Under the pieces are notes generated by a model that saw nothing but the letters and a program-made list of their open reading frames with translations, did not search any database and was not told where the DNA came from. Position numbers and translations under genes: made by a program. Source: Cristatella mucedo (lineage: Eukaryota > Bryozoa > Phylactolaemata > Cristatellidae). Taken from it: a stretch of 64,000 nt of DNA. Each line of letters begins with the position of its first letter. The first letter of the stretch is position 1. The DNA lies in contig WPIO01000042.1 of NCBI GenBank assembly GCA_009760855.2, positions 1,200,501 through 1,264,500 on the forward strand. The letters run 5' to 3'. Shown here piece after piece: positions 35,863 to 48,994 of this stretch.

Positions 35863-36500
35863 CTTAATAATAATAATAATAAATATGCGCTTGATAAAGC
35901 GCCATCAGATAACTCAATCTCTTTCTAGGCGCTTTTACATTTGCTGCAAAGGGAAATGCAATTGAATGGTGAGAAATACCTTGCTTGATAAACAACATGA
36001 ATAAGATGGTTAGGGGTGACATGCACAGGGTCAGCATGCAAATGTGGTTAGTGGCAGCATGCGCAGTGTCAGCACGCATAAGCACATCAAGGAAGAATCA
36101 CAGGGACCCACTAAATGCTGTCCTAAATAGGTGTGTTTTTAAGTTCTTTTTAAATGTGGTCAAGTCAGGGGATGTTCTGATGCAAGACGGGAGGGAGTTC
36201 CAGGCTTTGAGAGCATACGGACTAAATGCACGGTCTCCAAAGGATTTCAGGTTTGTACGAGGTATTGGTAAACTGTTGGATTCCGAAAAGCGGGTGGTAC
36301 GATGCTTGGCCTGGTGCGTGAGTGGATCTGAGAGACAGGCTGTAGCCAAAGAATGAAGTGATCTAAAAGTGATCGACAAAACATTGAAATCGATCCGTTG
36401 CTTGACTGGTAGCCAGTGCAGGTCGGCGAGAATTCTTTCATCGTCCGGTTTCCGCTTTCCAGTTCCAGATGGACGAGAAGCAGCGGGCGCACACAAAACT
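35863..36500 (-). repeat. LINE-A copy, 3' part, well preserved
   Basis: The minus strand has an (ATT)n tail at 35863-35882, the 3' UTR and the C-terminal coding part (LADLHWLPVKQRIDFNVLSI, HQAKHRTTRFSESNSLPIP, AWNSLPSCIRTSPDL). Truncates the Gypsy element at 35860. Confidence 0.9.
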
Positions 36501-37460
36501 GCCATCCAAGTGCGAATGTGATGACTGCATTTAGCCTGGGAGACTAGAGAGCTTTGCAGGCGGGAAAAGGGAAGGGAAGTCGTAGAGCGCAGTTGCAGCC
36601 GTACGGCGCATGCGTAGCAATTAAAGTGTAGATCGTACTTGGCAATTAGATCGGCAAGAGGGAAAGCTTAGACGGTGAAAAGAAGCGGACCTATCTCGGA
36701 GGCCTGCGGTGCCCCGTACATTAAAAGCTACTCAGTCATGCCCGCTGACATCGATAGGGCACATCGCGCGGCGAAATGGACCCTACGCGATACTTCCCTA
36801 GTAGCCAGCGTAGGTTTTACCAGTTGCAGCGGTCGGCCATTACGCCGGCGTGGACAGCAGATTGCACTTTCAGAAATGGCGGTGTGCTGAATCGGCTAGC
36901 TCGAGACTGCCGATAAATGCACCGACGTGTTGCTCGCGGTTCCTGAATTGCAAGGGCTGGTGGCGGGTCACGTGATACTTTCGGTTGAGCGGCATGGAAT
37001 CCGGAGACTTGCAATAGGCGGTCAGTTCAGCCATGTTCAGTGCTCAAATGTTTTATTAATATTAGTATTATAATTAGTATAACTAGGACGGACGAAGGTA
37101 GGAGTGAGCAACGCGAGAAAGAGCATTCCGCATTCGATGTGGAGCTTAGATAGAAGCTTCGAGAGCAGTTTAGCCGCTGTTCGTCAATGCGCGCTCTTCG
37201 CAGACTTTGCTATGACCTGGTGACTTGTTCTCCGTGCGAGCTCGCGCTTTACGAAACTGCAAGTGAATGCTGGCTAAGAGCAAGCGCGACATTCTTTCGT
37301 AGAGCGCCGCAATGACTTTGTCTTGTCTCCTGTTTGTGGTTTGAGCGCGTAGTTGTGGTGCGTGCGAGTCACCGCACGTCGGTAACGACGGACTCGACTT
37401 TATCTGTCGGCTCTGATTGCATTCTTGCACGTTTTATTTCATGCTTTCTAGGCACGATAC
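36501..37460. other. Unassigned stretch
   Basis: No domain or repeat recognised. Frames are short and overlapping. AT-rich near 37050-37085. Confidence 0.35.
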
Positions 37461-37461
37461 T

Positions 37462-37975
37462 TAATAATAAAAATAACACACTTGATAAAGCGCCCTCAGA
37501 GAATTCAATCTCTTTCTAGGCGCTTTACATTTGCTGCAAAGGGAACACGATCGAATGGTTGGTGGTAGAATGCTCATTAAACAACTAGAATAAGAAGGTT
37601 AAGGTTGACATGCGCAGGGTCAGCGTGCAAGTGTGGTTAGTGGCAGCATGCGCAGTGTCAGCGCGCATACGCACATAAAGAACGAATCGCAGGAACCCAC
37701 TAAATGCTGTCATAAATAGGTGCGTTTTTAGTTTCAGTTTAAATGGCGTCAAGTCAGGGGATATCGTGACGCAAGTCGGGAGCGAGTTCCTAGCATTGGG
37801 AGCATATGAACTGCAGGCACGGTCTTCAAAAAATTTGAGGTTTGTACGAGGCACGGGTAAACAGTTACATTCCGAAAAGCGGCCGGCACAATGCTTAGCC
37901 TGGTGGGGCAGTGGATCTGATAGGTAGGTTGGAGCCAAAGAATTAAGGGACCTACAAGGGGCTGCTTTTGCACGC
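37462..37975 (-). repeat. LINE-A copy, 3' part
   Basis: Minus-strand 3' end (CGCCCTCAGAGAATTCAATC), C-terminal region (NSLAPTYLSDPLPHQAKH) and an AATAATAA-type tail at 37462-37475. Confidence 0.88.
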
Positions 37976-37979
37976 TTGC

Positions 37980-40560
37980 CGCCTCGGCTGGACACCTTGC
38001 TCGCCGTCAGCACGTCAGGTTAACGCTTCTCTTGTGGCGAATCGTAAAGCGCTCGAATAGCATATCGGTTTCCTCACAAGAGTACCATTCAGCATCATTA
38101 AAATGACGTCGCCATCATCATTGCTAGCAGGCGCGTGCGGCTGCTTCCCTACTATCAGCGGTCGGGTGTTGTTTACACAAGATCCTTATTTACCAAAAGG
38201 GCTCTAGGAATGGCGGCAAGACCGGTGAGGCGGTGTCGTTTTCGCGCGCTGCCTCTGCTTTCGTAACCAGCGCCGCGTCCGGCGGCTAATGTATGCCCCG
38301 GCGGCTTCAGGCGGATACGCGGTTCACTCGGTGCAACATCAAGTCTTTGGCGCAGGCTATGATGCCCGACACCGCTCACTCCCCCGATGAGTCAGCGGCG
38401 AGTCCTCGAGCCAGCTCGCGCAAGTGCGCGCGCGAGTGACGCAGTAGCGCTTCAGCGGCGAGACGCATACGCAACGCGGGGTACCCCGAAGGTCGGCTCC
38501 TCGGTCGGATTTTCGCAGGTGATGAATGCGAAAATCCACTCGGGTCGCGCCGCGCGTGCCCGCGTCCGCAGCCGCCGCCGCCGCCGCCGCCCGTGCTGCC
38601 GGCTGGATCCGCGAGGCGGCGGCGGCGCGTGCGAAGAGTTGTCCGCAGTCTCGGCTCCTAGCTGCGTCGAGCCAGTTTCTGACTCGACGCCAGCCAAAGT
38701 GTTCTTAGCGCGATAACGTGACGCGATGAGTAGAATAAGGATTCTCGATGCTGGAAGAACTGGGCGGACGTGAAGCGCCGTGGAAACTTGCGGAGCGGGA
38801 CAGGACACGCTCAGCGCACACGGGAAGACTGGCCGACAGCGAGGCCGACAGGTCACTGGCGGTTTTCGTAACCTTGGCGAAAGCGACCGTCGGTGAAGAG
38901 TCGAGATTAGCCGACAGCTGGCGCTAGCTCTGGATAAATACGTATTTTCGCGTCACTTGCAAATTGCAGGGAAACCGCAGCTTTCTGCTGCGTGCGCTCG
39001 AACGTCCTAAACGCGACAGCAACGCTAAACGCTTGCACGTATTTCGAGTCGCGAAAATGGAAACGACGGCGCGACTGCGCGTGCTGCCCTATTAGCGATA
39101 TATTCTGTCAGCTAGGAGCGAGCGTTGGGGGTTCCCGGTGCCGCGGACCGAAATGTGGACTTCTTTATTGCCTCAATTGGCGGGCTGAAGAACTTCGTTG
39201 AAAGGCGTGGCGTGGCGTTTTCATAAACACGAGGTTTATAGACCCGCGACGTTCGCGACTGCGTCGTTGCGATGGGGAAAAACGTTGGCTGCTACATGCA
39301 CGCGATGCGAGCCAAGAGACCTCTATTCTATGATATCTACGAGGATGAAACTGGTCTTATTTTCGCGACAAACCAGGTTTAGAATATGCCGCCGTGAGGC
39401 AGTGCCGCTATTGGCAGAAAGCAATCAAAGCAGCGACAGCACTTCTGCGCTTCGCTCGACGGTGAGAAGAGAAAGACATTCGCAGTTAGGAAATCGACCA
39501 AGCCCAAGGATGCTTACAAAAATATAGACCTACCGACGCTGCGTGTAGCGTGTCCGGGCGGGCGGGCGGGCAGCTCCGAGTCTTGGAAAAGCGGACGCAG
39601 CAAAATCCTCATTCGATGGACGAATTATGCACCGCAGCTGGCGTAAACGCTTGTTTACTGGAAATTGCCATATGAACTACCAACGACTAGCGACACGGCA
39701 TACGAAGCTAGTAGAATTTGCTGCTAATGCCACTTCTACGTGTCAGAATCGGCAGCATCGGATCATTTTGCAGTCTTGAAAAAATACTAATCCGAGTCTC
39801 GTTACCGAGCGGCACCCTAGCTAGAACCAACAGACCGCGGCAGCTAAGAGCGCGCGACGTGAAGGCCAGAAATTTGGCATTCCATCGTTTGCGCATACTT
39901 CGTCCATGCGGGATTTTTCGGCGGACGTCAGCCGAAAAACTCTGCTGGAGCTGGCGCAAGTAAGACACACATGCGTCTACATCTGCAATGCATTCCTGAG
40001 CCTGGGCAGGGCACTTGTGCCGAGAAATCCGCGACTCATTTGTCTCCGAGATGCAGCAGCAGCACTGGGCAGCCAGCCGCAATGACGCGTGCGAAAAGAA
40101 ATTCAACCGAGTTCAGCGCGAGCCTGCCCACGAGTCAGTTACGATCTCGGAATGTGACGCGTTGCGAAGAAGACGCGCGCGAGACGCCTCCGGCTTTCGC
40201 GAGCGCTGTGAAGCGCAGCTGCAGACGACGCTCGTGGAATGCCTACAGACGACGCTCGGCGGCTCGGCGAAGCTCCTCACTGGCGCCGCGCAGCTCCTCC
40301 AGAATGCGACGCCAGCGAGATGCGGCGCGAAGCAGCGCTCGCTCTTGGTTAAGCACAAGATGCGGCGCGCGCGGCCACGTGCCGACCGTCAAGTGGCCGC
40401 ACCCTCAGCTTTACTCACTCTGGCGGGCGCAGACGCATCTAACGGCTCCGAGTGCCGCTCATGCAGACGACGCTGGCGAGAATTCGTCGCGTAATCTACG
40501 TCGACAAGATGAGCTTTTCAACCATTTAAGAGAAACTTTGTTGCATATAAGAAACACTGA
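37980..40560. other. CpG-rich region, no gene recognised
   Basis: High CpG from about 38170 to 40460, with CGC/GCC triplet runs at 38565-38640 and GGGC repeats at 39553-39572. A plus-strand frame 40015-40494 (CEAQLQTTLVECLQTTLGGS, LLTGAAQLLQNATPARC) and others overlap, but none has a domain. A CpG-island promoter with first exon is possible. An 11-bp inverted repeat with a 9-base loop lies at 38507-38537. Confidence 0.3.
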
Positions 40561-40561
40561 C

Positions 40562-40735
40562 TCGCTGACTCTTAGCAGCCTCTTTTGTGCAGCGGCAGGA
40601 AAGCATTGCAAGCTACCGCCATCGCTTGCAGCGGCAACAAAGAATCGCCAAGCGCAGGATTCGAACCCACGACTTCGGACACTGGGTCGTGAAGACCAAA
40701 CGCCTTACCTAGTGAGCCATCGCGGCATACCTAGT
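40562..40735 (-). repeat. tRNA-derived SINE
   Basis: Full-length by comparison with 25085-25258. B box GGTTCGAATCC and A-box region CACTAGGTAAGGCG on the minus strand. The hairpin here has changed loop sequence (CACGACCCAGTGTCCGAAG). Confidence 0.88.
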
Positions 40736-40739
40736 AGAC

Positions 40740-41605
40740 CTATTTCGGGACCTCCTGTCGGAGTCTCCACAATGCATGTGCGCCATCTCCAATGTCCTCG
40801 TAAACGCCGTCTATAAAGTGACCCGTATCCCCGCTCTCAGTAGAGCCTGAACACAGATCCAAAAGCTGACCAAAAGGCTGCCTGCTCTGCAGGCTTTTGT
40901 AGCGCCAGGCTCGCATGTCGGAAGTCCACATTGACGGAAATCGATGACAGAAGCAGCGCGCCGAAGGCGCAGACAGACTCTTTGGCCCCTTTAAAAACAA
41001 TTGTCGTCTCCGATGATTTTAGGAATCCGCTCGAAGATCCGTCTGAAAGGAGAGCGCCGCCCGAAACCCATCTGGAACAGAAGGTGCTGCCAATTTGAAG
41101 TTGATCCGACGTTGCTCGCTAAAGGTGCGCCGCTCGGCAGGACGCAGCAGAAAAACTCTGCGCAAAAAGAATTTACCTTCTCCGCATCTTTTGAGGTCCC
41201 ACTTTAAGAATTACACCATGTAACGCAACTCTTTATTGTTAATGAGTGTCATTCCTTAAATGCTATGGCCTAAAAAGTATAGACAATGGCCGTTGTGCCC
41301 CGAAAACTTTGGTCGTGTGACCAGGAAAGGCAGAAAATTTAAAATTGTCCATTTGAAAAAACTTACGAACAAGCGTATTTCGCTTTGCTGCAGGTATTCG
41401 GAACAATGAAAAGAAACACACAGGCTTATTATACGGCATTATACAAATGACCGTAAGCAATTCGGAAGTGTGTTGTTATTCGAGATTTGGCACTTTACGG
41501 TAGACCTTATTCACGAATCAGCACCCAAAAATATAATCATAACCTCATCGAATCCATCCTTGGTAGCGGCTTTCGAAGTCCAACAATCCAGGCGGAAAAA
41601 AAATC
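40740..41605. other. Unassigned stretch
   Basis: An imperfect inverted repeat lies at about 40868-40896 (CAAAAGG...GGCTTTTG). No gene is seen. Confidence 0.35.
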
Positions 41606-41606
41606 C

Positions 41607-41777
41607 TAGCTGATTAAACAGCCTCTTTTTGTATAGCGACAGAAGAGCCTTTTACGGCTATCACCACCGCTTGCAGTGGCGATAAAGAATCGCCCACTGC
41701 AGGAATCGAACCCACGACCTCGGGACCGAGGTCGTGAAAGCAACCGCCTTACCTAGTGTGCCATCACGGCTCACTGG
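41607..41777 (-). repeat. tRNA-derived SINE, well preserved
   Basis: The minus strand shows the A box, a perfect hairpin (CACGACCTCGG/CCGAGGTCGTG), B box GGTTCGATTCC and the tail. Oriented oppositely to the copy at 42145-42300. Confidence 0.92.
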
Positions 41778-42144
41778 AAGCCGGGATCCCCGGGATCCTC
41801 GCTTTCGGTGTAGCTCTCATGTTCCTCTTGAAGGAATCTATGCTAAGTATGTATTATATGGAAGAAGGACTTAGTGCTGCCACACTTGCACCCTAGTATT
41901 TCGCCGCAGTCTCAACCTGCGCGACATAGGCCTCCGCTTTATGCTTGCCGAGGAGTTCCACCAATGACTGCGCCGAAGCTTTTCCAAAACTCTTTCTCGT
42001 AACTAGTGAATATCTTGGTGAACATCTAAGGAAATTCATTTTACTAAATGGTCTTTTTTTATCTGTGGTCGCAAAAGGACGCAGGCATTAACCTCATACA
42101 GCTTAAAAAGTTTCGAAGGTATTCGGAGACAACTGAATGCCTAT

Positions 42145-42300
42145 TTAGAGCTACCCGAGAGGTAAGGTGCTAGCTCTTCCCCACCGAGGTCGTGGGCTCG
42201 TATCCTCATGCAGTGGACGACCCTTTATTGCCAACCGCAATCGGTGGTGATAGCTGCCAAGGCTCTTCTGTCGCTATGAAAAGTGAGGCTGTTATTTAGA
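42145..42300 (+). repeat. tRNA-derived SINE, decayed
   Basis: A-box remnant GAGAGGTAAGGTGC, one hairpin arm (CCGAGGTCGTGGG), changed B box (GGCTCGTATCC) and tail GGCTCTTCTGTCGCTATG. Confidence 0.8.
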
Positions 42301-43178
42301 GCTGCGACTAAATGCTTCACAATGTCCTATTTGAAATGCAGTGTTGGCATCAACACCTATCGTGGGTTCATCTGTGACTCCCCCTGCGACTTATTTGCTG
42401 CCCACAGACGCACTTGATGTGCCGTGGCCAGTCGCACATAAGATGCATGCGCATGGCTGTTCGTCCTTTTCCACAAAGAGGTAAAAATGAAACTTGGAAA
42501 AGCCGCCGCGAATACACACCAGGAATTGCAGCATCATAAAGTCTCCAATGACCTCATAGCTGATACATCAAGACGTCCAGAAAGATATCGACGCTGTCGT
42601 AATACTTTAGTTTTCAAGATTTGCTATCGTAAGTAAATCATATTCAAATATGTATGAACACTCACACATATATTGATATATATATATATATATACAAATG
42701 TATATATGTGTGTGTGTGTACCATTCTATTCAGTTTTCAGGGTTTTGTGCAACAATTTGATTTTGATTAAGATAGATACGCTGGTGTGAGCACTTCGTAA
42801 AATACATTTACGTAATAATAAAAGCTAATTTTATTTTGAACGCTGAATTAAATTCTTTCACATATAAGAAATGATGTGGACAATAAGCAGCCTTGAAATG
42901 TATAGCTGTGCAGGTTGCAAAAGCAAAGTTTGTCAGAATTGGGGCCATTTTCAAAACTTTCAAGAACTCGGCGAATGGAAAATAATACTCGCTACCTAGG
43001 AGCAAATATGAGCTAAACTTATACTTCACTGCGTAATCATAGCAAAGCTTCTCTATAAATCGACAGTGAACGTTGCCAGCATCTTTTTTCGCCCACTAAG
43101 CAAAACTTTCATATTTTTAGGGCACCCCACGTTGACGCATTCTATCGCCGCGAGACTCTCTTACGCCCGAGTTCGACC
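42301..43178. other. Unassigned, AT-rich
   Basis: (TA)n and (TG)n runs at 42677-42718. No gene recognised. Confidence 0.35.
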
Positions 43179-43218
43179 GCTTGCGTCCGCGACGCACCGA
43201 GACGTCGCGGACGCAAGC
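43179..43218. repeat. Perfect foldback palindrome, arms 16 bp, loop 8 bp
   Basis: Arms 43179-43194 and 43203-43218 pair exactly. Located 15 bases before an (AG)n array. Confidence 0.9.
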
Positions 43219-43232
43219 CCTGCCGATTGTAC

Positions 43233-44439
<1,207 letters not shown>

Positions 44440-44860
44440 CAAGCTGCCAAGGGTGGCAGCAGTCTATCGCCCCCTAGGTACAAAGTCCTCCTTGATCGAA
44501 GATGTATGTGAACTCATTTCGATTCTGTTCGCAATCCACCGATCTTTTGACGTTATGGGTGATTTTTGTTTCATTTTGAAAACCTATGTGATGCCTTAAG
44601 CACCGAACTTAGTACACCGACTGACTCGTGGTCTTTTGTGGTTCACGTGCATGACTCTACTCACATCGTGCACGGTTCTCATACTCGCCCAAATTACCTT
44701 GTAGAAAATTTTCTCCGAGTGTATTCCATCTAAAATCATCAGTGAATCGCAAAAGCCCCTTGAAAGAACCTTGACATCGATGCTGTCAGAGCGAAAATAT
44801 CTTCTTCGTTCTTGCTGTCAAAGCCTCAAACGACATGTGCAACGACCGTACATAGAAAGA
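44440..44860 (+). repeat. LINE-A fragment: endonuclease C-terminus and linker
   Basis: Pieces VMGDF near 44553, a decayed 'HDSTHIVHGSHTRPNYL' segment near 44650 and NLDIDAVRAKISS near 44770, which matches 12830-12870 of the long copy. Frames shift between pieces. Confidence 0.6.
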
Positions 44861-46590
44861 ACTGCAGACATATATCTCTTAGTACTAATGGCTCTGTGGC
44901 AACAGATTAGTCTACTAATCCGAAACAATTCTCACGGCAGAGTCCATTGACAAACTCAAAAGGTGCTACAATCACTGTGAGAGCGGTGTAGCCACTTGCT
45001 TCTCAAGAAACTAGCTTCGTCAACCGAATAGTAGCTGTGCAGCTGAAAGCTATGCCAGTACAGCATTCACCGGTTAGTAGGCGATCTTGATAGGGCTCCA
45101 TTCGACCTTGCAAACACTTGAGCAAACCTACCATATTTGCGACGATCTGGCAGACTTGCCCAAACGTGGAGCCGATCAAACACTCCCAAGCGGTGGCAGA
45201 TCCATTACTCCAAGTGGTCGCAAGTGGACGAGTACAGTAAAAAAGCGTGATACAGATGGCCAGCAGCCATAGCTTCAACTCACAGGTGCTTGATTGGATA
45301 AATGTTTAGTGGCTGACCCGCTCAATCTATAACTGCCATGGTCGTGTTACTGATCTTACACGGTTAATTGAACAGTTAACTCGGGGCAGCAGCGCCGATT
45401 TAGATCGTCGTCGTTATGGAAAAGAATTCCATTCTAGTCCACGAAGTGATATCTTTTGCACACTGAAGTCCTACGGTCTGCAAGATAAATATACCTTTTG
45501 TTGGGTCATGATGTGGTACAGTACTCAGATGCCATTTCTGCTGAAGCAACTCCTTACCATTGTCTATTTTCCCCTTAACTCGACAGCAGATTACATTTAT
45601 TTTGGGTGAGTAGGCTTTGCTCTGTCACCGGCGCTCGTAAAGCATTTTTCGTCGAAGCAGACGGTCCCTAAACGCATCCAACTTTAGGATGGTATTTTAC
45701 CGGCCAGCGGTAGATACAAGCTGGCCCGAACGTGAACTGTTTCCATCCAAGTCTTCACTGAGCCATTCTCTGACCGGTACGCGAAGCACTACTCATCGTG
45801 GGTCTTGATTTAGAAGAGCAATTCGACTGTACCCGCCTCGGCTGTCGTCTCTGGTTGCGGTGAGCAATACCTGTCACATTCTCACCCGCGACCTGAGCCG
45901 TTAAGTGGGGGAGTGGATTCTGGGGAGAAAAGTGCCCGTGGGGTGAAAACCGTGGGGTTGGAAAACCCCTGGTAGGGAGAAAATGGCCCTCAGGCCAAGA
46001 CCCAGGTCAAGTGCTTGGGTCTAACGCCTCGCGGAGCTTAACGATTTGGCAATCTTCAGGATGACTGTGAGCTCTATTCGGTGAACTAAATACGCTCAAT
46101 GGGTTCGCCTTACTACTCGACTCGAGCACAGCCCTACGGATTCGGCATCGGCGGATGCAGGGGCTCGTTTCTCAACGACGGATGAAAACGCCGCTATTGT
46201 AGGAGTTTAAAAAAAGATTTTCGGGTAGGTTTTTTGGGCCTGGTGCTTGCACATGTGGTGACCCGTTAACGTGACAATCTGTGAGCAGGAGGCCAATAAA
46301 TAGCGGGCAAAGCCTACATCGGCCAGCTCTAGTCTAGTTGGACGGTTAGCAAAAGTTACTTATCGACCAAATATATACCGTCGAAGTACTTTATCGAAAT
46401 GCGTCTAAATACTTTGGCGTTTCAGTGCAGTCGGGCTTTTAAGGCAGCCTCATTATTGAGCCGTTCTCTGGTCGCCGGGTTTTAGACCCGGCGACCAGAG
46501 AACGGGAAAGGCTCCTAGCACTGCACGACTTCCGGTCGATCGAGCACTCAATACTTGCTGCTGCAGGCGATTCCTATACTGCTGCTGCGA
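44861..46590. other. Unassigned stretch with a foldback
   Basis: A minus-strand frame at 45003-45278 starts with a signal-peptide-like segment (LKLWLLAICITLFY) but has only a TTG start and no domain. GGGG/CCCC-rich DNA lies at 45905-46010. The palindrome 46461-46505 sits near the end. No gene is supported. Confidence 0.3.
46461..46505. repeat. Perfect foldback palindrome, arms 20 bp, loop 5 bp
   Basis: Arms 46461-46480 and 46486-46505 pair exactly around TTTAG. Confidence 0.92.
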
Positions 46591-46594
46591 GCTG

Positions 46595-46645
46595 GGTGAT
46601 AACTGCTAAGGCTCTTCTGCCGCTATATAAAGGAGGTCGTCGAAT
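46595..46645 (+). repeat. SINE tail fragment
   Basis: GTGATAACTGCTAAGGCTCT then TCTGCCGCTATATAAA match the main SINE tail. The head is missing. Confidence 0.6.
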
Positions 46646-47275
46646 CAGGTGCCCTTTGCATTTACCTTTCTCAAGCCGTGCAAATAGCCAGGTTAAAATG
46701 TGTCCTAGGGTCCCAACAACATGATAAGTCAACTGATGTACGATTGCACGAGCAAAAAAAAATAGCATATATCGCGACTGTCCCACGAAAAACATACGAG
46801 CGGCGGATAATTAGGATGTGGTAGCTTATCCAAAATGTGCTTAACAACAATTCTAACCGTCTTCGTTATCGGTAAACAGACAGTACCGCTCAGGTATCAA
46901 GTGCTTCATTCTGCAAGCTGACTAGACCTGGGCTCAAGTGGTGTGAGACAAGACTCGAAAGCATGTCACTGACGTCTGGATCTCGGATGCCGCTAGCCAT
47001 GCAAACGGACGACGACTGCACGACAGCCTGGGCTACAATAAGCTTTGTCGAGCAAAAGCTACCGCCGCTTCTCTTGGCACAAAAAAGCAAGCACTCACGA
47101 CAACCTTTTGAGCGGTGCTCAAACTCAAACACAGAAAGAAGCAGCTCGCATGCAGCAGCAGCAGCAGTGAAGAGTTCGCGAAATTCGACGGAAGTTCTGA
47201 AGCGGAAGCGGATGCACTGCTGAAGGCTAAAGTCTGCAAGGCAAGCGGCTCAGGCCGACGACTGGGTGGCAGCGG

Positions 47276-47531
47276 CTAGCCCTCTCGGAACAGGAGGTAG
47301 CTTTGCAGGCTCGCGGGCAGCGCCAGAGCGGGGACCTTGGCTGCGGGCCGCTCGCCGAGGTGCTCTCGCACGGCTCCACGACAGAGCTGCCGCAAGCTGC
47401 GCACGGAGTCGAGTGCGGCTCGCAGCTCCGCCAGCAGTTCACTTCGCACCGACTCGCTCACTAGCGATCTGCCGTCCACGTGGTTGATGGTGATCATGTC
47501 GTGAAGGGTTCGCAGAAGTGCGTAGGGAGTC
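47276..47531 (-). CDS. ASB-type gene, last exon: SOCS box
   Basis: Acceptor CCATTGCAG precedes 47531. One base completes the AGG codon opened by exon 57221-57507, then 84 codons run to a TAG at 47276. It reads TPYALLRTLHDMITINHVDG, a linker, then SVRSLRQLCRGAVREHLG and LALPASLQSYLLFREG. SLRQLCRGAV fits the Elongin-C-binding BC box (L-x3-C-x3-V), and LPASLQSYLL fits the Cullin5-binding part of a SOCS box, although the usual LPxP has Ser for the second Pro. The protein would be the substrate receptor of a cytosolic Cul5-type ubiquitin ligase. Open reading continues upstream of the acceptor to 47557, but that part is intronic. The preceding intron (47532-57220, 9.7 kb) is filled with LINEs and SINEs. 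Confidence 0.85.
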
Positions 47532-47596
47532 CTGCAATGGTGACTGGCACACGTCATTGTACGCTACACAGCCCTCACAGTTGACGCAGAACTGCT

Positions 47597-47695
47597 ATGA
47601 GCATCGCAGCAGCCACATTGCACCGCTTCTCGACCTGCACTGGTCCTCCATCGAGCTCAAGGCCATCGACTTCAAGGTCATTACTTTTAGGCTCT
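47597..47695 (+). repeat. LINE-A fragment, one side of an inverted pair
   Basis: Encodes EHRSSHIAPLLDLHWSSIEL, the LINE-A post-RT segment. It is followed 30 bases later by a LINE-A copy in the opposite direction. Confidence 0.7.
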
Positions 47696-47724
47696 TTGAG
47701 TCTTACGTTCTTTGAGTTCTCATG

Positions 47725-48225
47725 AGGTAACATGCACAGGGTCAGCATGCAAGTATGGTTAGTGGCAGCATGCACAGTATCAGCACGCAAAGGACGAATC
47801 ACAGGAACCCACTCAATGCTTTGATAAATTGGTGCATATTTAGTTTCTTTTTGAATGTAGACAAGCTACGAGATGTCGTGACGCAATTCGGGAGTGAGCT
47901 TTAGGCTTTGGGAGCGTACGAAATAAAGGCTCCACAGAATTTGAGATTTGTACTAGGTGTAGGTAAACAGCTAGATTCCGAAAAGTAGGTGGCACGGTGC
48001 TTAGCCTGGAGGGGGAGTAGTTCTGATAGGAAGGTTGGAGCCAAAGAATAAAGAGACCCAAAAGTGAGTGACAGAACCTTGAAGTCGATCCGTTGCTTGA
48101 CTGGCGGCCAGTGAAGGTCGGCGAGAAGTGGCGTGGTGTGGCAACCGCTACGCTCACGACAGACACGCCTGAGCTGCAGAGTTGCACACCAGCTGTGTAC
48201 AGCCCCGTGTGTACTGCCACTCACG
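47725..48225 (-). repeat. LINE-A copy, 3' part
   Basis: Minus strand: LLADLHWPPVKQRIDFKVLS, LAPTFLSELLPLQAKHRATY and the 3' UTR start. The tail is missing; the copy abuts the inverted fragment at 47597-47695. Confidence 0.82.
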
Positions 48226-48427
48226 GTTAGGTCCCTTCTTTTTCATGCACTGGTTCAACTATCTGAAATACTTCATAATCAGGTAAACAGAAAAAAAGCC
48301 ACACAACCCACTTTTCAGACTCTGGACATTTGGCTGTGTCTCTTATGAGCTTCAAATGACAATACATTCAGTACTCTTACTACCGACTGACGTCACGACA
48401 TTAAGTTAAGGTTAAAGGTAAGCAGAT

Positions 48428-48525
48428 TCAATTTCAGCTGTAACGGCTATCACCATCGCAGTGGGCAATACAAAATCGCTCACTATGCGACCTGGGATGC
48501 CGTGAAGTGCTAACCCTGACCTATA
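48428..48525 (-). repeat. SINE remnant
   Basis: Matches the SINE body (ACGGCTATCACCATCGCAGT, GATCGCTCACT-like). Heavily decayed. A (TA)n run follows at 48878-48903, and 48526-48994 has nothing else recognisable. Confidence 0.4.
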
Positions 48526-48994
48526 AAGAAAGAAGAAAACCCGCCAGTTGTTCCGCAGTTTTACCGTGACCGGGTGTGTGGTTGTAGGTTAGGTAATTGT
48601 GCATGTCGCAAATAGCCAATATGATATGCTTACCAGCCTATATAAATTGCCTACGACAACTAGTTCGTTGATAGGGCTATATCAATAATTTTAATTATGA
48701 TAATCTTTCTTATTTTCGGACTCGAAAAAGCAAATCCGACCCCCTGGGTCACAGTGCATAGGTACTAGCACTTCAGGATCTGGGTTGCTGGCACGAGTCC
48801 TGCAATCACACCGACAGCCCCAAAGGTCTTTTGGTGCTAGAAAAATGGCACTATAAGCACGAAATCACACAGTGAAATATATATATATATATATATATAT
48901 ATCATGCTTAATGTTACTACATCATTCATCATTATCTAGAAATTTCACATATGGTGCAAAGAAAGCAAGACAATTGGCTAGTGGTAAGCAGTTG

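Noticed and set aside
39971-40816. 281-codon plus-strand frame
   Set aside because: It lies in CpG-rich DNA with equally long frames overlapping it, runs into an antisense SINE, and has no domain.
45003-45278. Secreted small protein with a signal-peptide-like start
   Set aside because: It starts with TTG, has no cysteine pattern I recognise and no splice or transcript support.
47532-47557. Upstream extension of the SOCS-box frame
   Set aside because: A good acceptor lies at 47532-47533 and the phase matches the upstream ankyrin exon, so the extension is intron.
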